NCBI RefSeq assembly: GCF_000189635.1
Contig: NW_002476186.1
Coordinates: 434,001-498,000 of the forward strand
Reading direction: 5' to 3'
Length of the DNA: 64,000 nt
Source: Tetrahymena thermophila SB210
Lineage: Eukaryota; Ciliophora; Oligohymenophorea; Hymenostomatida; Tetrahymenidae
A program made the position numbers and the translations under genes. Positions 10,801 to 23,355 of the stretch are shown piece by piece. The notes beneath the pieces were generated by a model. The model was given only the letters and a program-made list of their open reading frames with translations. It ran no database searches and was not told the DNA's origin. The stretch's first letter is position 1. The number at the start of each line of letters is the position of its first letter.

Positions 10801-13800
10801 TCAAATTTTAACTTGAAAAAATTAATTAATAATTTAAATGCAATTTTTCTAATCATTCATAAATTTTCTGAGAGGATTCCTTTATTATAAAAGTAATTTG
10901 TTTAAATATTCAAAATAAGATGAAAAGCTTACGATGTCATTTTTGCGCTACATTTCTACTTCTTGTAACTGTAAACTTAATTGAGACTTTAGTATTTCTA
11001 TTTCCTTCAGACGATTAAATAGGATTTCTATTTCGTCATTTTTTTCTTACAGATCTCTTTAGAGTCTTTAATTTTCTAAGATTGATAACGAATAATCACT
11101 TTCTAGGTTGCATATTTTTTTCTTAAGAGAAAGAATTTCATTTTATAATTATTCCTTTTATGTTTCACTATTATTATCTCCTTAATATTTCTATAAATAA
11201 TAAAAATGAAATAATATTAATTAAAAAAACAATTATTTTATATTGAATTATTTGTGCCTATAAATATACATTTTAGTATAAAACATATTTTTTAATTTGA
11301 CTACAAAAAAATAAAATTTATAGAAAAAATGAAGAAAAAAAATAAGAAATAGCATAAAAGCAACCTACTACTTTTTTGATGAAATAAAAAATATATTTAG
11401 TTACTCAAGTGTTTATCTACAAATACAAATACTTATTTTTTTAGATCATAGTAAAAAGCAAATTTTTTTGTATCTCTTTACTCTTTTATGGGGGAGATTG
11501 GGAGTAGCTACCTAGTATTTTCCATTTGGACGGAATCAGTACTTAATACTGATTTATTATTCATATGTTATTTTGAATGAAAATGAATAGAGTACTAGGT
11601 AGCAACCCCTTAGTTAATGAAATTTTTAATTTAAAAAAAGCAAATAATAATAAGAAAAGGCCATTTTAGAGTAGGATAATTAAGACACAAGTACTAGTAA
11701 ATTTAATTAAGTGAAATAAAAAATAATAGAATAAAATAATCTTACTATAATTAAATTGTTGTAATAAGATTCAAGCTGATTTTTAAACTCTTCTAGCTAA
11801 AGAAAACTTTCGTTTTCAATTTTTTTTACTTTGAGCTTCAATTTAGCATTTTCTTCTGATTTTTATTTATCTGATATTTATAATTATTCAATGTCTGATT
11901 TTAATACCATAATATTTTCTTAATACTTTCTATTATTTTTTTCTTCTTTCCTAGTTAATTTATTTAATAGTTCCTCTTTTTATTCTAATTACAATTATAG
12001 ATTTTGTGAGGTTAAAGTTAACTTTTAAGTTTATTGCTCTAAAAGTTAGTTCTTTGCAGAAAGTCCTTCGTTTGTTAGTCTCAGTTAAATAATTTACTGC
12101 TCTAAATTCTACTTTTACTTTTAATGTTCAATACTCAAATCATTCACTTTAGAATTTTTTTCTAAAAAAGCTTCAAATTCTTCTTTGATAACTTTATTTT
12201 CTTATGATTTCTAATCCAAATTTATTTTTAATTATTCAATTTCTTCAAGCTGATTTGAGCAAGTAGATATAAGATTATCTAATTACTCTTATTGTTCTTG
12301 AAGTCTTTTTGCTTCTACTTTAAATGAAAATTAAAGTTTTTTATAATCTTCTTCCTCCTATTAAAGTTTGTCAATTAATTTTTCTTTCTCATCTAAACTG
12401 AATGCTTGTTGATTAATTTCTTTAAGCATTGCATCTTTTTCCTGTTCTTTTTCCATTAGAATATTATTAATTTCTACTATTTTATTGTTAAACTAAATAT
12501 TTTTTTCAGCAAGTTAGGAATTTCTAATCTCACAGCTCTTTAGTTACCTCTAGCAATTCTAAAGTAATTCTTTGTTTCTAAAATAAATATAAAAAAAATA
12601 AAATAAGATTAAAATTAAAAATTAAAATTTACTTATTAGATTCCTGCACTAGTCTATCAAACTCATCTGTAATACACTTTGTTTTCTATATAGATATTTC
12701 ATATGTTCTTTTGAAATCATCAAGTTATTTTTTGTAAAAATTTTCTATGTTAGCTATTTACTATTCAGTTTATTCTATGTATTTTTAATGTTCTTCTGTT
12801 TATCTTTTGATTTCTTCATTAATTAAATTTAGCTGCTGCTTATGTTATCTCCTTTCTTCAATAATTTATTAATTTTTAGCTTCCAATTCAATTCTAATTG
12901 ACTAATTTAACTCGAGTTTTTCTTTCATTTATGCATCTTAAGATGTTCTAAAGTAATCTCTGCAATAATCTAAGCTATTTTGAAGATCTTAAATTTACTG
13001 TTAAAGTATCATATTTTTCTCAATAATCTCTTCTTTTTCTCTTCTCTCTTGCTCAAGCTTATGGGAAAATATCTATATTTAATTAAAAATTATAACAAAT
13101 ACAATTATAATAATGTTATGTAAAATAATTTACTGATTCTGTACGTACATCAATTTACTATATTTTTTTAATTATTTACAACAACTATTCATTTTTTCCT
13201 TGTTTATGAGCCTCAACCTCTAGCTGTTAATGAAGAAGCAATTCTTGATTTCTTAATTCGTTTTAAATGTTTAAATCTTGTTAGTTTAGCTCTTGAATTT
13301 TTAAGTGCTGTTTTAGTCTTTCAATTTCATCTTTATAATAGTCTGTTTGTCTCTCATAATGTTCAATAGTTTCCTTTAGATTTTACCTGGAAAAATTAAG
13401 TTCTTATTGTAATAGTAGATTTTCATTTATAAATATTTATAGATCGCTTTATCTTTAACTTTCAAAAGCTTTGAGAGCTTCTTATTGCCTATTTTTTTGA
13501 TCTAATTACTCTTCAATTTAATTTTCTTTTTTTGAAAGAGACTTAGACTTGAAAAGTTAATTTTTATTTTCTTTTTCTGCATATTTATCTTAGAAATTTT
13601 AATTATCATATTGAATTTTAATGTAAGATTGGTCATCTGAACATATTTATCCTTAATTGCTTTACTGATCTGAATTTTATTCAATTTATTTTTTATTCAC
13701 AGAAGATGTTTTCCTATTTTAATCTAAGTGATGACTAAAATCAGTGTTAAACTAAATAAAATCTTCTTTATTATTTTTATAATTATTCCTGCATGTAGAC

Positions 13801-14879
13801 TTTTCATGAACATTATTAATTGGATCTTTAAATTATAAGTTATTTGTTATGCTTTTTGTTTTTATTGTATTACGAGCAGTATCTATGCTTGAATCTTAGA
13901 ATTTTTGAGGACTCTCTAATTAATTTTAAACATTTTTTTGGAATGTGTATTTTCCTTAAATATTTTAATCACTTAACCTGAGATTGCTTGATATACTGGA
14001 ATCAACTGTAAACTTATCACTGTTAATCTAATTATTCTCATTATCATAATTTTCAATATATTTTTTTTGTAAGTTAATAAGCCTTTATTCTCTAACATTA
14101 TCTTAAGAATTCTCTAATAAATTTGAGCTTTTGTTACTCAATTCTTAGGATTCATTTTTTGCAGAAAATGTTTCGAATTATTGGAAGTAGCTATTATTTT
14201 TTTGATGCTTATTGTTTCCATTTTAAGTATTTTAGTTAAAATCGCTGACTTATTTGTATTATTATGCATTTATATGAGGTTTTGAAGTAGGACTTAGTTT
14301 TATTGGAGAAGGCTTTTTTTTATTTACTTCAACTAATTCCTTTTTATATTCCTAATTATTCAAGTCAAAGTCTTCCCTTACCCTCTCTAGCTTTTACTAA
14401 AACTAAAATTGATATATATTTTATTATCCTTATTATGCTTTATCATTTTTCTAAATACTTTTATTATTTTGCACAAAATCGTTACTATTATTTTATAAAA
14501 TATTTAGGTTTTTCTGACTTTAAGACCCAATATTTTATTTGCCTAATCCATCAACTACTTCAGTAAAATTAACTGATTAATTTTTTTGTGAGCTCAGAGA
14601 TGATTATGACATATTTTTAGCTAAACTATAAGTCTTATTATGCTGCTTTTAGCTAAATGAAAAAGGCGAATTCTATTAATCATCAATTTTTTATCGAGAA
14701 AGGGGAGAGCTTTTGGTAGGTAGACTATTGTTTGATATCTATATATTTTGGCTCTAAATATTGATTTTCTATTATTATTACTAATTATCTTAGGGATGAC
14801 TCTCTAAATTTGTTTAATCATCATTTCTTTCTGTCTAGAAGTTGATGATAATCTCTTTGTAATAATTTTTAAAACTCAT
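10801..14879 (-). CDS. Large Gln/Asn-rich coiled-coil protein
   Basis: Four exons (13134-14879, 12633-13072, 11746-12577, 10801-11190) splice in frame to 1135 residues, ATG at 14879. The first ~430 residues are low-complexity, rich in Q, N, S and K, with no folded domain I recognise. From about residue 440 the sequence is highly charged with heptad-like Leu/Ile spacing and long Glu/Lys/Gln stretches (for example EERRQHKQQLNLINEEIKR), typical of long coiled coils. Such proteins in ciliates are often cytoskeletal or basal-body components, but nothing here proves it. The last exon could be shortened by a further intron: a GTAAGC donor lies near 10930. Intron 3 (11191-11745) contains an imperfect inverted repeat. 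Confidence 0.82.
11500..11608. repeat. Imperfect inverted repeat inside an intron
   Basis: Arms GCTACCTAGTA (11507-11517) and TACTAGGTAGC (11593-11603) are perfect reverse complements. GGG/CCC pairs outside and CATTT/AAATG inside extend them. A smaller palindrome TCAGTACTTAATACTGA lies between. The segment is less AT-rich than the surrounding intron. Confidence 0.75.
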
Positions 14880-15789
14880 TAGAAATATATACTACAAATA
14901 TATCTTTGATAGTTTATTAATTTCTTATTTTATATCTAATGATTTAATGATTAGAATTATTAAGAAATTTTATTTTTTAACAACTATAATTTACTTGTTA
15001 GAAATAATTTGATAATTAATTTAATTCTTATTAAAAATTTCAATGGTAGTTAGTTGTTTTCATCTTCTTAGTTTTTGTTTACTTTTTCTTATTCAAATTT
15101 AATTCTTTTTATCATATTTATATTTTAGCTTAAAAAATATTCAAAATTTTAGAAGTCAATTAATTATTAAATTTAATAATAAAATATCTTTATAATTAAA
15201 ATAGTTTACTTTTAAAATAATTATTCTATTCCTTTGGATAATAACCCCTCTTGAATACTATCCCTTTTATAAAAAATGAAAATTTGAAATCATTTTTGAA
15301 ATTTAGGGTTGTAACAAAATTTGGTGATAATTAACCAGAACTTACAGGTTTTCACAATTATTTTTTAAATTATACAATTTTAAATAAATGAGAAAAGGAT
15401 AAATAAAAATATCCTTAGTAACTATTGAAAATACTACCCTCTTTCCTATACTACATCAAATTTATACCATATTCAAAATAATTTATAAATAAAATATTTT
15501 ATATTGATTTATTATGATATGATTAAATAACATCATTTCTTTTTAAGTAGAAAATATATCTTTAAGAAATTCTGTATTTTATCTTATTTGGTCTTTTTTT
15601 AGTACTTATTGATTTACATCAAATAAATAGCATACCATAAAAATGAATACACTTTAAAAGTTATAATGATAGCTGGAGAAAGTTAATAAGTAAAATTAAA
15701 ATAAAACATTTATTAATTTATTAATTTTATAATATTTGTTTATATATTATTTAATAAATATATTATTTACAAATCTTATTATTCAATTT
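14880..15789. other. Intergenic
   Basis: Very AT-rich spacer between same-strand genes with no sustained non-TGA frame of coding character and no RNA gene seen. Confidence 0.55.
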
Positions 15790-16935
15790 TCATTAATTTT
15801 TATTGTTGATTTGATTTTCTTTGTTAATAATATTACATGCTTAACCTGATTCATCTTTATCAAGATTATTGGATGATTCATCTTTATTAATACTATTTGA
15901 TGATTCATCTTTATTAATATTATTGGATGATTCATCTTTATTAACAGTATTTAATTTACAATTAATATTCTCTTTTAACTATAATTATTAATTTTCACTA
16001 TTTTCATCTTACTATGGATTAGTTAAATGCTATATTAATCCATTCTATTGACTATTTAATTAAGTTTATTACAAATTATTTTCTTGCTTATTTTAGGTGT
16101 TGTCTTACTAAACTTTGATGTAATCTGAGTTTGGGTTGAATGTGAAAGCTCTGTTTGGATGTAAAACTTCTGATATTAAGTAGAAATTATTTGATTTACA
16201 AAGAGGACACTGTATTATTTTTTCTGCATGACAATGCTGATGAAGGGGTTATCCACAGCAATTTGAATATTTAAGAAACCCAGTATTTTAAAGACATATA
16301 ATGCAACTAATTGGTTCACCATAAAGTAAAATATCTCTATTTTATAGAACTAATTCTTCAGGCATTTAAACTTCGTAACGTTAATGCAAAAGTGTTTTTA
16401 GATCAGGAACCTACTTGAAAGCATCTAGATTTACCTCTAAAAATTCTTAAAAATTATTTTAAGCAATTTTATCTTGTATAAAGTCATTTGCATCTTTAGA
16501 ATCATACTTTATTGCTAGTTTTATGCAATCCATAGCTGAGCAATCCTTTTTAAACAGTTATAAACCACCATATTGAAATAAAATTTTCAGGCAATCAACA
16601 GTATCATAAACTGCTCCAACCATAAGAGGACTATGTCCAGATTTTGTTGGCATATTCATTATTTAAATATATTTTTCTATGTTATTTTTATTTTTTAAAT
16701 AAGTTAACTAAATCAAAAACTCTAATATTTTAGATGATTTAAAGAAAATAGCATAATGAATAGGAGTCCATTAATTGCCGAATGTAGATATCTCCTCTCC
16801 TGGTTCAATCTAAAATAACCTTATCATTTTCCTAACTTTTTCTAAATCATTTCTTTTAATAGCATGGTATAAGTTATTTTTAATAGATACATGCTGCTAA
16901 TCAGTCATATAAAGAGGTCTTTCGTTATTGTTCAT
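15790..16935 (-). CDS. Ankyrin-repeat RING-finger protein, probable E3 ubiquitin ligase
   Basis: Intronless, 381 residues, ATG at 16935, TGA at 15792-15790. The N-terminal half has ankyrin-type units (NQWTPIHYAIFF; TKSGHSPLMVGAVYDTVDCL), a protein-binding fold. A RING-like zinc finger follows: C-I-I-C, then NCCG, H-Q-H-C and a final CPLC pair. RING fingers recruit E2 enzymes, so a substrate-binding plus ligase layout is likely, though the partner is unknown. The C-terminal third is Gln/Asn-rich and finishes with four near-perfect 9-residue repeats of NKDESSN plus two residues. Family and domain calls rest on visible motifs only. Confidence 0.8.
15848..15955 (-). repeat. Coding tandem repeat, four 27-bp units
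   Basis: GATTCATCTTTAT recurs at 15848, 15875, 15902 and 15929, an exact 27-base period, encoding NKDESSN-type nonapeptides at the C-terminus of the ankyrin-RING protein. Confidence 0.9.
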
Positions 16936-17482
16936 CTTTCAAAATAATAAATAAATAAATCCTATAATATACAATTAATTAATATTAAAATCAATACTTC
17001 AAGTTATTAAGAATACAAACTAAGGTGATAATTTAAATCAAATCTTTTTTAATATGTGTCTAGACTTATTGATTCTTTATCAAAATCTATAAAAATTATG
17101 TATAAACAAATATAATTGAGGTAGAAAGCAAAAAAAATATATTATCTATCATTTTGTCTCTTTTAATTATTTTTATTTAAAGAGATAAAATATTATATCT
17201 TTCAATTATTTAGACCGTTTAAAATTATTTAATTTATACTTTATAAAAAATATTTATTTTATAATAATAAAATATAAATGTAATTGTTAAAGATTAACAT
17301 TTATTTTAATTGAAAATAATATTTATTGGATAAAGAAAGATCAAATTATTTTAATAAATTTAATATTAGTAATAAATTACAAATTGAATGGTTTTTATTC
17401 AACAATAAATTAATCTATTGAAGGTATTTAATATTAAATAATTATAAAACCCATTAAAAAACTTATAAATAAATAAATATTA
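16936..17482. other. Intergenic, divergent promoter region
   Basis: AT-rich spacer between the leftward ankyrin-RING gene and the rightward repeat-motif gene, so it should hold both promoters. No coding frame seen. Confidence 0.55.
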
Positions 17483-18656
17483 ATGAGTGTAATTTTAGGT
17501 TAAGAAACTAACAATTCTTTCTTGTAAAGCTCATAAGGTAATTGAATTTTTGAAGTTGTAGAATTCAGTAAAAATTGAAATATTATAGGTATTGAGTAGA
17601 CATATAGTGTTTAGCTTAAAAAGCCAAGTAAAATATCACTTAAACATTTTCTAGTTATAATTTATCACTAAAATTATAAATGTATAGATGTAGACCCAAA
17701 AACATAAAGAGGCTATTATTTTATGAGGACAGATGATATAGTCGGAGCTTCTCCTTGCAAAAATAGGTTTGCAAGCTCTTGTTAGAGAAAGACAAACCCT
17801 TTGATGCCCGAATATAAATTACCCTCACTTAATAATCTAAATTAATCTTAACAATCTATAAATACAACATTCATTAGAGATAGCTTGAATGTCAAAGATA
17901 TAGAGGGCACTTCTGCTAAGCCTAGAAACTGGAATTATTAAAGGAATAAAGATCCATACACAGAAATTGAAGGAAGCAAAACAAGACAAAGAAGAATACT
18001 TTCAAAACCTAACTATTAATACGATGTATAAGATATCAACAAAGATGGTATACACAAGAGAAATAGATCTACAAATCCTTTAGAACCAAGATATGATATC
18101 CCATATGAGTAAAATTTGAATAATATAAAATATTTATAATTTGACCTAAAATAATAATTTAGAAAAAACTATGGATACATAGAGGGGACTGAATCAATTA
18201 CAAAAAAGCCTAAAATATGTTTTAAGTAAAGGCAAAGCAATTTTAATAGGGATATTGAATTAGCTTGGGTTAATTCAGGAAATGAAAAAAGATATTTTAT
18301 GGATGTAAAATTATTTTTAAATTACATCTTAAGCTAAGTTATCATAATTTAATTAAAAACAGTAAAGAAGATAGTTAAAAAACCCATTAAATATTAGCGA
18401 TATTGAAGGAACTTCTACTGAATAAAATAAATACAAATTTAGTACCAAAAGACATATCAATCCACTATGTCCAGTTTATAATTTCCCAGGTAATATTTTT
18501 AGAATTTTACATAAAAAAGTATTTTAATAGAATGAGTTTGTAACTTAACAAAATTGTTTATAAATTTTATATAAAATTATCAATTTAGGACATTCAGAGA
18601 AATTAAATTCCGAAGATTTTATTAGAAAGCCTCATTACAAGCATTAATAGATATGA
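17483..18656 (+). CDS. Repeat-motif protein with NPLxPxY and DIEGT motifs, unidentified
   Basis: Five exons (17483-17537, 17589-17627, 17688-18304, 18375-18489, 18589-18656) join in frame through short introns of 51 to 99 bases to give 297 residues. Two short motifs recur: NPL-x-P-x-Y (NPLMPEYKLP, NPLEPRYDIP, NPLCPVYNFP) and a Gly-centred motif (TDDIVGAS, KDIEGTSAK, TEIEGSKTR, YIEGTES, SDIEGTST). They are spread along a basic, Asn/Gln/Tyr-rich chain with no signal peptide or membrane span. The alternating spacing suggests a filament- or microtubule-binding protein, but I cannot name the family with certainty. Every splice junction was checked for frame, so the model is solid even though the function is not. 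Confidence 0.8.
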
Positions 18657-19591
18657 AATATATTACATTTTATTCCTAAATTACATCTCAAAATTTTAAA
18701 TTATATTGAGATTACTTGATAAGAATTTTCATAAAGAAAATCTTGAATAAATAAATAAATTTAATTATATTTATACTACATAAAATATTAATAGAATTTG
18801 TATTTATTTTTATCAAACTGGTTATTCATGATCTTAAGTAAAAATTGTTAAAGTTATTTTTTTTAATTTATCAATTAAAAATTAGTAAGTTGATTAATTT
18901 AAGAGTAGTTTTTAAAAAAAATCTTAAGTAAAAATAATCACTTATCAAATAATTTATTGCAAACGAAACACTATTCTTAACCAAATAATATTTTTTTGTA
19001 ATTATCAAAATTAAAAAAGCAAATTAGATTAATTTAAAATAAGGTTTTGACTTTTAAATTTATCAACATTCATTCTAAAAAAGTACAATAAAACCTATTT
19101 ATTTTATTTTATTTGATAAAAAATTTTAAATCTTAAATTATAAGAAATTTGAAATAAAAAAACCTTTATTTACTTAATTATGATGATATTTTTATTGTTT
19201 AATTATTAAAGCAAATATATTTTACCTGTTGGTACTAACAATTATAATTCAAATATATTTAATGAATATTTTTGGTAATTAAAAAAATTAAAATATTTTT
19301 AAATATTAAACTTACAAAAGGTGATAATAGTGTTTTTGTGAATAAACAATTGTTTATTTATTATAGAGAAATATTTGTTTAATTATAAAGCTATGACTTT
19401 ATTATATTATTAATAATATATAATTAAATATTTTTTATTAGATTTTACCAATACTGTTCTTAAAATTTGTTGTAGGTGACAAAAAAAAATAATCAAATCC
19501 AATCTAACTCACAAAGTTGAATAATTTAATTGATAAATTAACTTTCTAATTGATTGAGCAAATTAATAAGACAAACAGCAAAAAATTTAAA
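18657..19591. other. Intergenic
   Basis: Very AT-rich spacer between two same-strand genes. No open frame of coding character and no RNA gene were seen. Confidence 0.55.
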
Positions 19592-20347
19592 ATGGACAAT
19601 AAAAATAAATAGGATATTGTAAATGAAAAAGAGGATTTACAGAAAAATATTCAAGATTAAACAGATAACCCAGATGTTATTAATTAAAAGAAATCAAAGA
19701 GATTTAAAAAATGCTTAGAATGTGATGAGTATTATGAAATAATTGATAACAAAAGCGATCATAATTGTATTAGAGCTTTGAGAGAAAGAATAGTTTAGCA
19801 ACAAGAATAAATAAATAATATGGTGACTAAAGAATAAGTAGCTGAGATATTAAAAGGATATGTTTCTTAAGATTCTTTCTTAAACTTTATAAGAGCAACT
19901 GAGAAAAAATTTTCTGAGCTTTTCCATAGCATGAATAGCCATGAGGAATTACTAAATTAAAATAAAAAATAAATTACCAAATGTCCTACAGGGCATTTAC
20001 TATAGTAACTTACGGGACAGAGATTAGTATCAGTCACTTGTGATATATGCCTAAAAAGGGCTTTGGATCGTGGAAATCATACTTAAAGATGCGAAGTATG
20101 TAACTTTGATATATGTGCCTCTTGCGAAAGCATAATTTAAAAAACTAAATGCAAAAATGGACATGGATTAAATCCAGTCAATCCTAGCGACTATGATTAG
20201 CTTTAATGCAATAACTGTTTAAAAGTTTTTTCTAATACAGAATCGTATTCTTTTAGGTGTAAATAATGTGATTACGATCTATGCCAAAAATGCATTTAAA
20301 TTAACACAACTAAAGATAAAGAAAAAAAAAGTTTACTATTTTTTTGA
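19592..20347 (+). CDS. Cysteine-rich zinc-binding protein (DC1/ZZ-like)
   Basis: Intronless, 251 residues, ATG 19592, TGA 20345-20347. The N-terminal half is charged and probably helical, with one early CLECD...HNC cluster. The C-terminal half is a run of zinc ligands: CPTGH, CDICL, CEVCNFDICASC, CKNGHGL, CNNCL and CKQCDYDLCQKC. The CxxCxxDxCxxC pattern, twice, resembles DC1 and ZZ fingers, which bind proteins or lipids rather than DNA. No catalytic domain is visible. A partner or role cannot be inferred from its neighbours, which are unrelated. Confidence 0.82.
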
Positions 20348-20610
20348 TTTTATATTTGTTTACATATAATATCATATATATTTAATCATAAAAAACTGAT
20401 TAAAAAAAATTAGTTTTTAGACTCAAAAAAAATTTTACTTTAATGAAAAACTCTCTAAAAAAGCTATATAGAATATTTTATAAACAAATATAAAACAATA
20501 TTGTAAGTAAAGTAGATAAGTAGCTTTAAGCTATAGTGTATGTGTATGTATATTAATTAATTAGTGAAGTATTTATATATCAGATGATCAAACTTAGATT
20601 GCCATTTATT

Positions 20611-21850
20611 TCAATTCTTTTCAAGACTAACATAGAAGCGTGAGCCATTTGAGATGTCTAGCTCTTCTTTTATGCTAACACTTTCATCAACAAGAATTTG
20701 GATCTTTTATAAAAAAATAATTTAATAAATTGTAAAAAAAAATTATTTATTATTTTTATTTACTCTTTCTTTTACTTTGTCAAAAATAGCAGGAGTGCAT
20801 CTATCTAATAAGTATTCTTCAAATTATTAGTAAGGAATTCTGCGTTCAGTTTGTACTACCTTGACCAAGTTATTAAAGAATAGCTATGATTCCTCTTGTA
20901 TGAGCATTTCTTACTTTGACATACTCAATTATGAAATATTTTGGTCTGAGTATTTAGTATTATATACGTTTTATTATTTTAATTCTAAATCTATCTATGT
21001 TTGCTCTTAAGCTTCCTCTCCAACTACTTCTTATATTTCATCTTTACCATTTTGTTAAATTTACATTTAATTCTGTAGCTCAGTTGGTTATTTTTCACTT
21101 GTCAATTCACCAAAATATTTATTCTTAACGAAGATCTCTTCACTATTATTAAGTGAGTTTGTCTATCCTTAAACTTTGAAAATAAAAATTTTTGCAGAAG
21201 CTACTGCTAAAAAGCAAACAAAACAAATAAAGACAAAAAGTATTATTTTCTTGAGAGGACTGCTTGATTGTTTGTTTTGAGGTAAAAAGCTTGTTTTACT
21301 TATCTATTCATTAGATGCTTATTCGCTTTTTTAACTACTTGCATTTAGTTCTTCCTTAATGCTACTTGTACTTAATCTTTTGCTAACTGAGCTTTCTTTA
21401 CTTAGAATACCACTTCTCTAAGACAAAGAATCTTCTTCGATGATAGAATAATCTTATTTGCTCAAACTACTCTTTTTAAGTTAAGATTCTTCTAGTTTAT
21501 CATTTTTGTTGGAAAATCTGATTTCTGATTTGGCTTATTCACGCTCAGATAAGTGTGAACTTGCTGAAAGTTTCTTCTCACTTAAAAATGAACTTTTTGA
21601 AGTACTTTCTACAAAACTTCTTCTCATATTTGTAGTGTCCCCTAAAATTTATGAGGATTTTCCAAAGGATCTATGAGACAGTTCAGAAATTTGAGCAGGA
21701 CAAGACTGACGTTTTTTGCTTTCATTCATAAAGCTCGGAATTCTTAAATAGTTTAGTAAATAGAATATTAAAATATAAATGCTTTTTTTTTTATTAAAGG
21801 ATAATTATCTTAAGAAATTACTGGTTTTCGTCTACTTGAAGGAATGACAT
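20611..21850 (-). CDS. Ser-rich single-pass membrane protein, unidentified
   Basis: Three exons (21822-21850, 20764-21742, 20611-20703) splice in frame to 366 residues. The N-terminal ~160 residues are Ser/Lys/Glu-rich and look cytosolic and phosphorylatable. One membrane span follows (IILFVFICFVCFLAVASA), then a Gln/Asn-rich luminal or external region of about 180 residues. No signal peptide precedes the span, so type II topology is likely. No family recognised. An alternative start at 21729 would remove the first exon, but the exon 1 junction (GT...AG, 79-base intron) is in frame and preferred. Confidence 0.72.
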
Positions 21851-22382
21851 TTACGAACAAGCTTGAGTCTTTTCAAGATAAGTGTGAATTTTTTGTTTTT
21901 TGGTTTATGTTTTTTTATTAAAAATTATTTGATTATTTGTAATTTCAAATTTAAAAACTTAAAATTAGCAAGCTAGCTAAAAAATCTGAGCGGGAACGAT
22001 AGTAAAATAATAATAATAACTGCAAAATAAAGAAAACACGATATTTTTTTTTGATTTTTATGTGTAGATTTTTAATAAAAAAAGAGTTTATTCTAGAAGC
22101 ATTAAAAGCTAATATATAGTATTTAGAAAACAAATTTTTAATATTTAACATCAATATATAATTAGAACAATAAATAAGTAATAAAAATAATTAATTATCA
22201 ATTTTTAAGAGCTTTAAGCTTATTATAAAATAAAAGCAAAATGATAATTTTAGATAAAGACTAAAATCAATTTAATTTATAATTTTTTAATCAGTTGTGA
22301 TAGAATATTTACATAGTACACATAAAAAAAGTTTATATATAATTTTAAAAGCACTTCCAAATCAATTAAGAAAGTTTTTTAT
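21851..22382. other. Intergenic
   Basis: AT-rich spacer between same-strand genes. A 67-codon standard-code reading on the minus strand at 21951-22154 has no family resemblance and is treated as chance. Confidence 0.5.
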
Positions 22383-22793
22383 TCAAATTTATCTTAGTAA
22401 AATATAGCAACGAGTTTCATTTTTTATGCTTTAGCTCATATCATTTAATTTACCTCTCATTTTCATAACAAGACCTCCATAAGAAATATATATGCTTTAA
22501 TATTAATCTTATTCTAAATCAATTTTAAATATCTTTCCATACATGGCATAAGAAAAGCTCTTTTTATACTCTGGTAAAAATGATTGAGTGAGAATAACCT
22601 AATATTTTTTGTCTTGTTCCATAGGGAAGAGATCAAAATTGATATCTATCTCGATTGATAATGTTTCATTATTCAAAATTACTCTCCAAGTTCTAACATA
22701 TTTAGGTTCTTTTATTATATTTGATGCTATGAAAGTATCATCAACTAAAATAGCATCGCTAGTAAAATCTGTCATATGTGTAATATTATTCAT
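22383..22793 (-). CDS. RPB8: DNA-directed RNA polymerases I/II/III shared subunit RPB8
   Basis: Intronless, 136 residues, ATG 22793, TGA 22385-22383. The order of conserved pieces matches RPB8 (RPABC3). The N-terminal strand DAILVDDTFIA is followed by ETLSIEIDINFDLFPME, then FSYAMYGKIFKID, the glycine-rich ISYGGLVMKMRG, and finally CYILLRQI. RPB8 is a small OB-fold subunit common to all three nuclear polymerases. The protein is about ten residues shorter than animal or yeast forms, mostly in the variable acidic loop before the MYGK segment. One TAG and several TAA codons are read as Gln. Confidence 0.88.
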
Positions 22794-23355
22794 TTCAAAT
22801 TAATTTTTAGCTTTAACTTCCAGTAAATATTAAAAACTTTAGTAATTCTTTAAGTATATAAAAAATTTGTTTAGATATTAAATTTCTATTGATTGTATCC
22901 TAAGACAAATAATTTTTATTTTAGCAATGAAAAGAGACACTTTATATTAGATTTCTTAAAAGATTAAAAATATACAATAAATAAATTATTTTAAATTATA
23001 TTTCAAATATTTTATCATAATTAAATTCTTAGTTATTGTAATATCTTATTTAAACTTTCTGTTCAAAAATATTTTATTTTTTAAATTTTTGATCTTGTAA
23101 ATTTACAATTTTTGAGATTATGTTTTAATTTTAATCATATGTTAATTACTGATTATATACAATATATATTAACTTAAAGCAAATTTTACATATTACAAAT
23201 AATTTATATGTTAGAATTCTTTTTTTAAGTTTAACTTACTAAAAGTTTATTAGATGATTAACAAGTAAAAGAGTGCTTGAAAAGTATGTATAAAATATAT
23301 TTAATGAGAAAATAAATAGTCAATAAAATTAGTTTATTAATTAATTAAAAATAAA
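22794..23355. other. Intergenic
   Basis: AT-rich spacer between the RPB8 promoter side and the 3' end of the TTLL gene. Nothing coding seen. Confidence 0.55.

Noticed and set aside
11604..11609. AACCCC, one telomere-like unit near the intronic inverted repeat
   Set aside because: A single hexamer is not evidence of telomeric sequence or a chromosome breakage site.
13502..13684. 60-codon minus-strand standard-code reading
   Set aside because: It is a shadow in the wrong frame of the coiled-coil gene; the true frame is continuous through the region with TAA/TAG as Gln.
21951..22154. 67-codon minus-strand reading
   Set aside because: AT-driven, no family resemblance, and no continuation to a TGA-bounded gene.
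22609..22803. 64-codon plus-strand reading
   Set aside because: Antisense shadow of RPB8.
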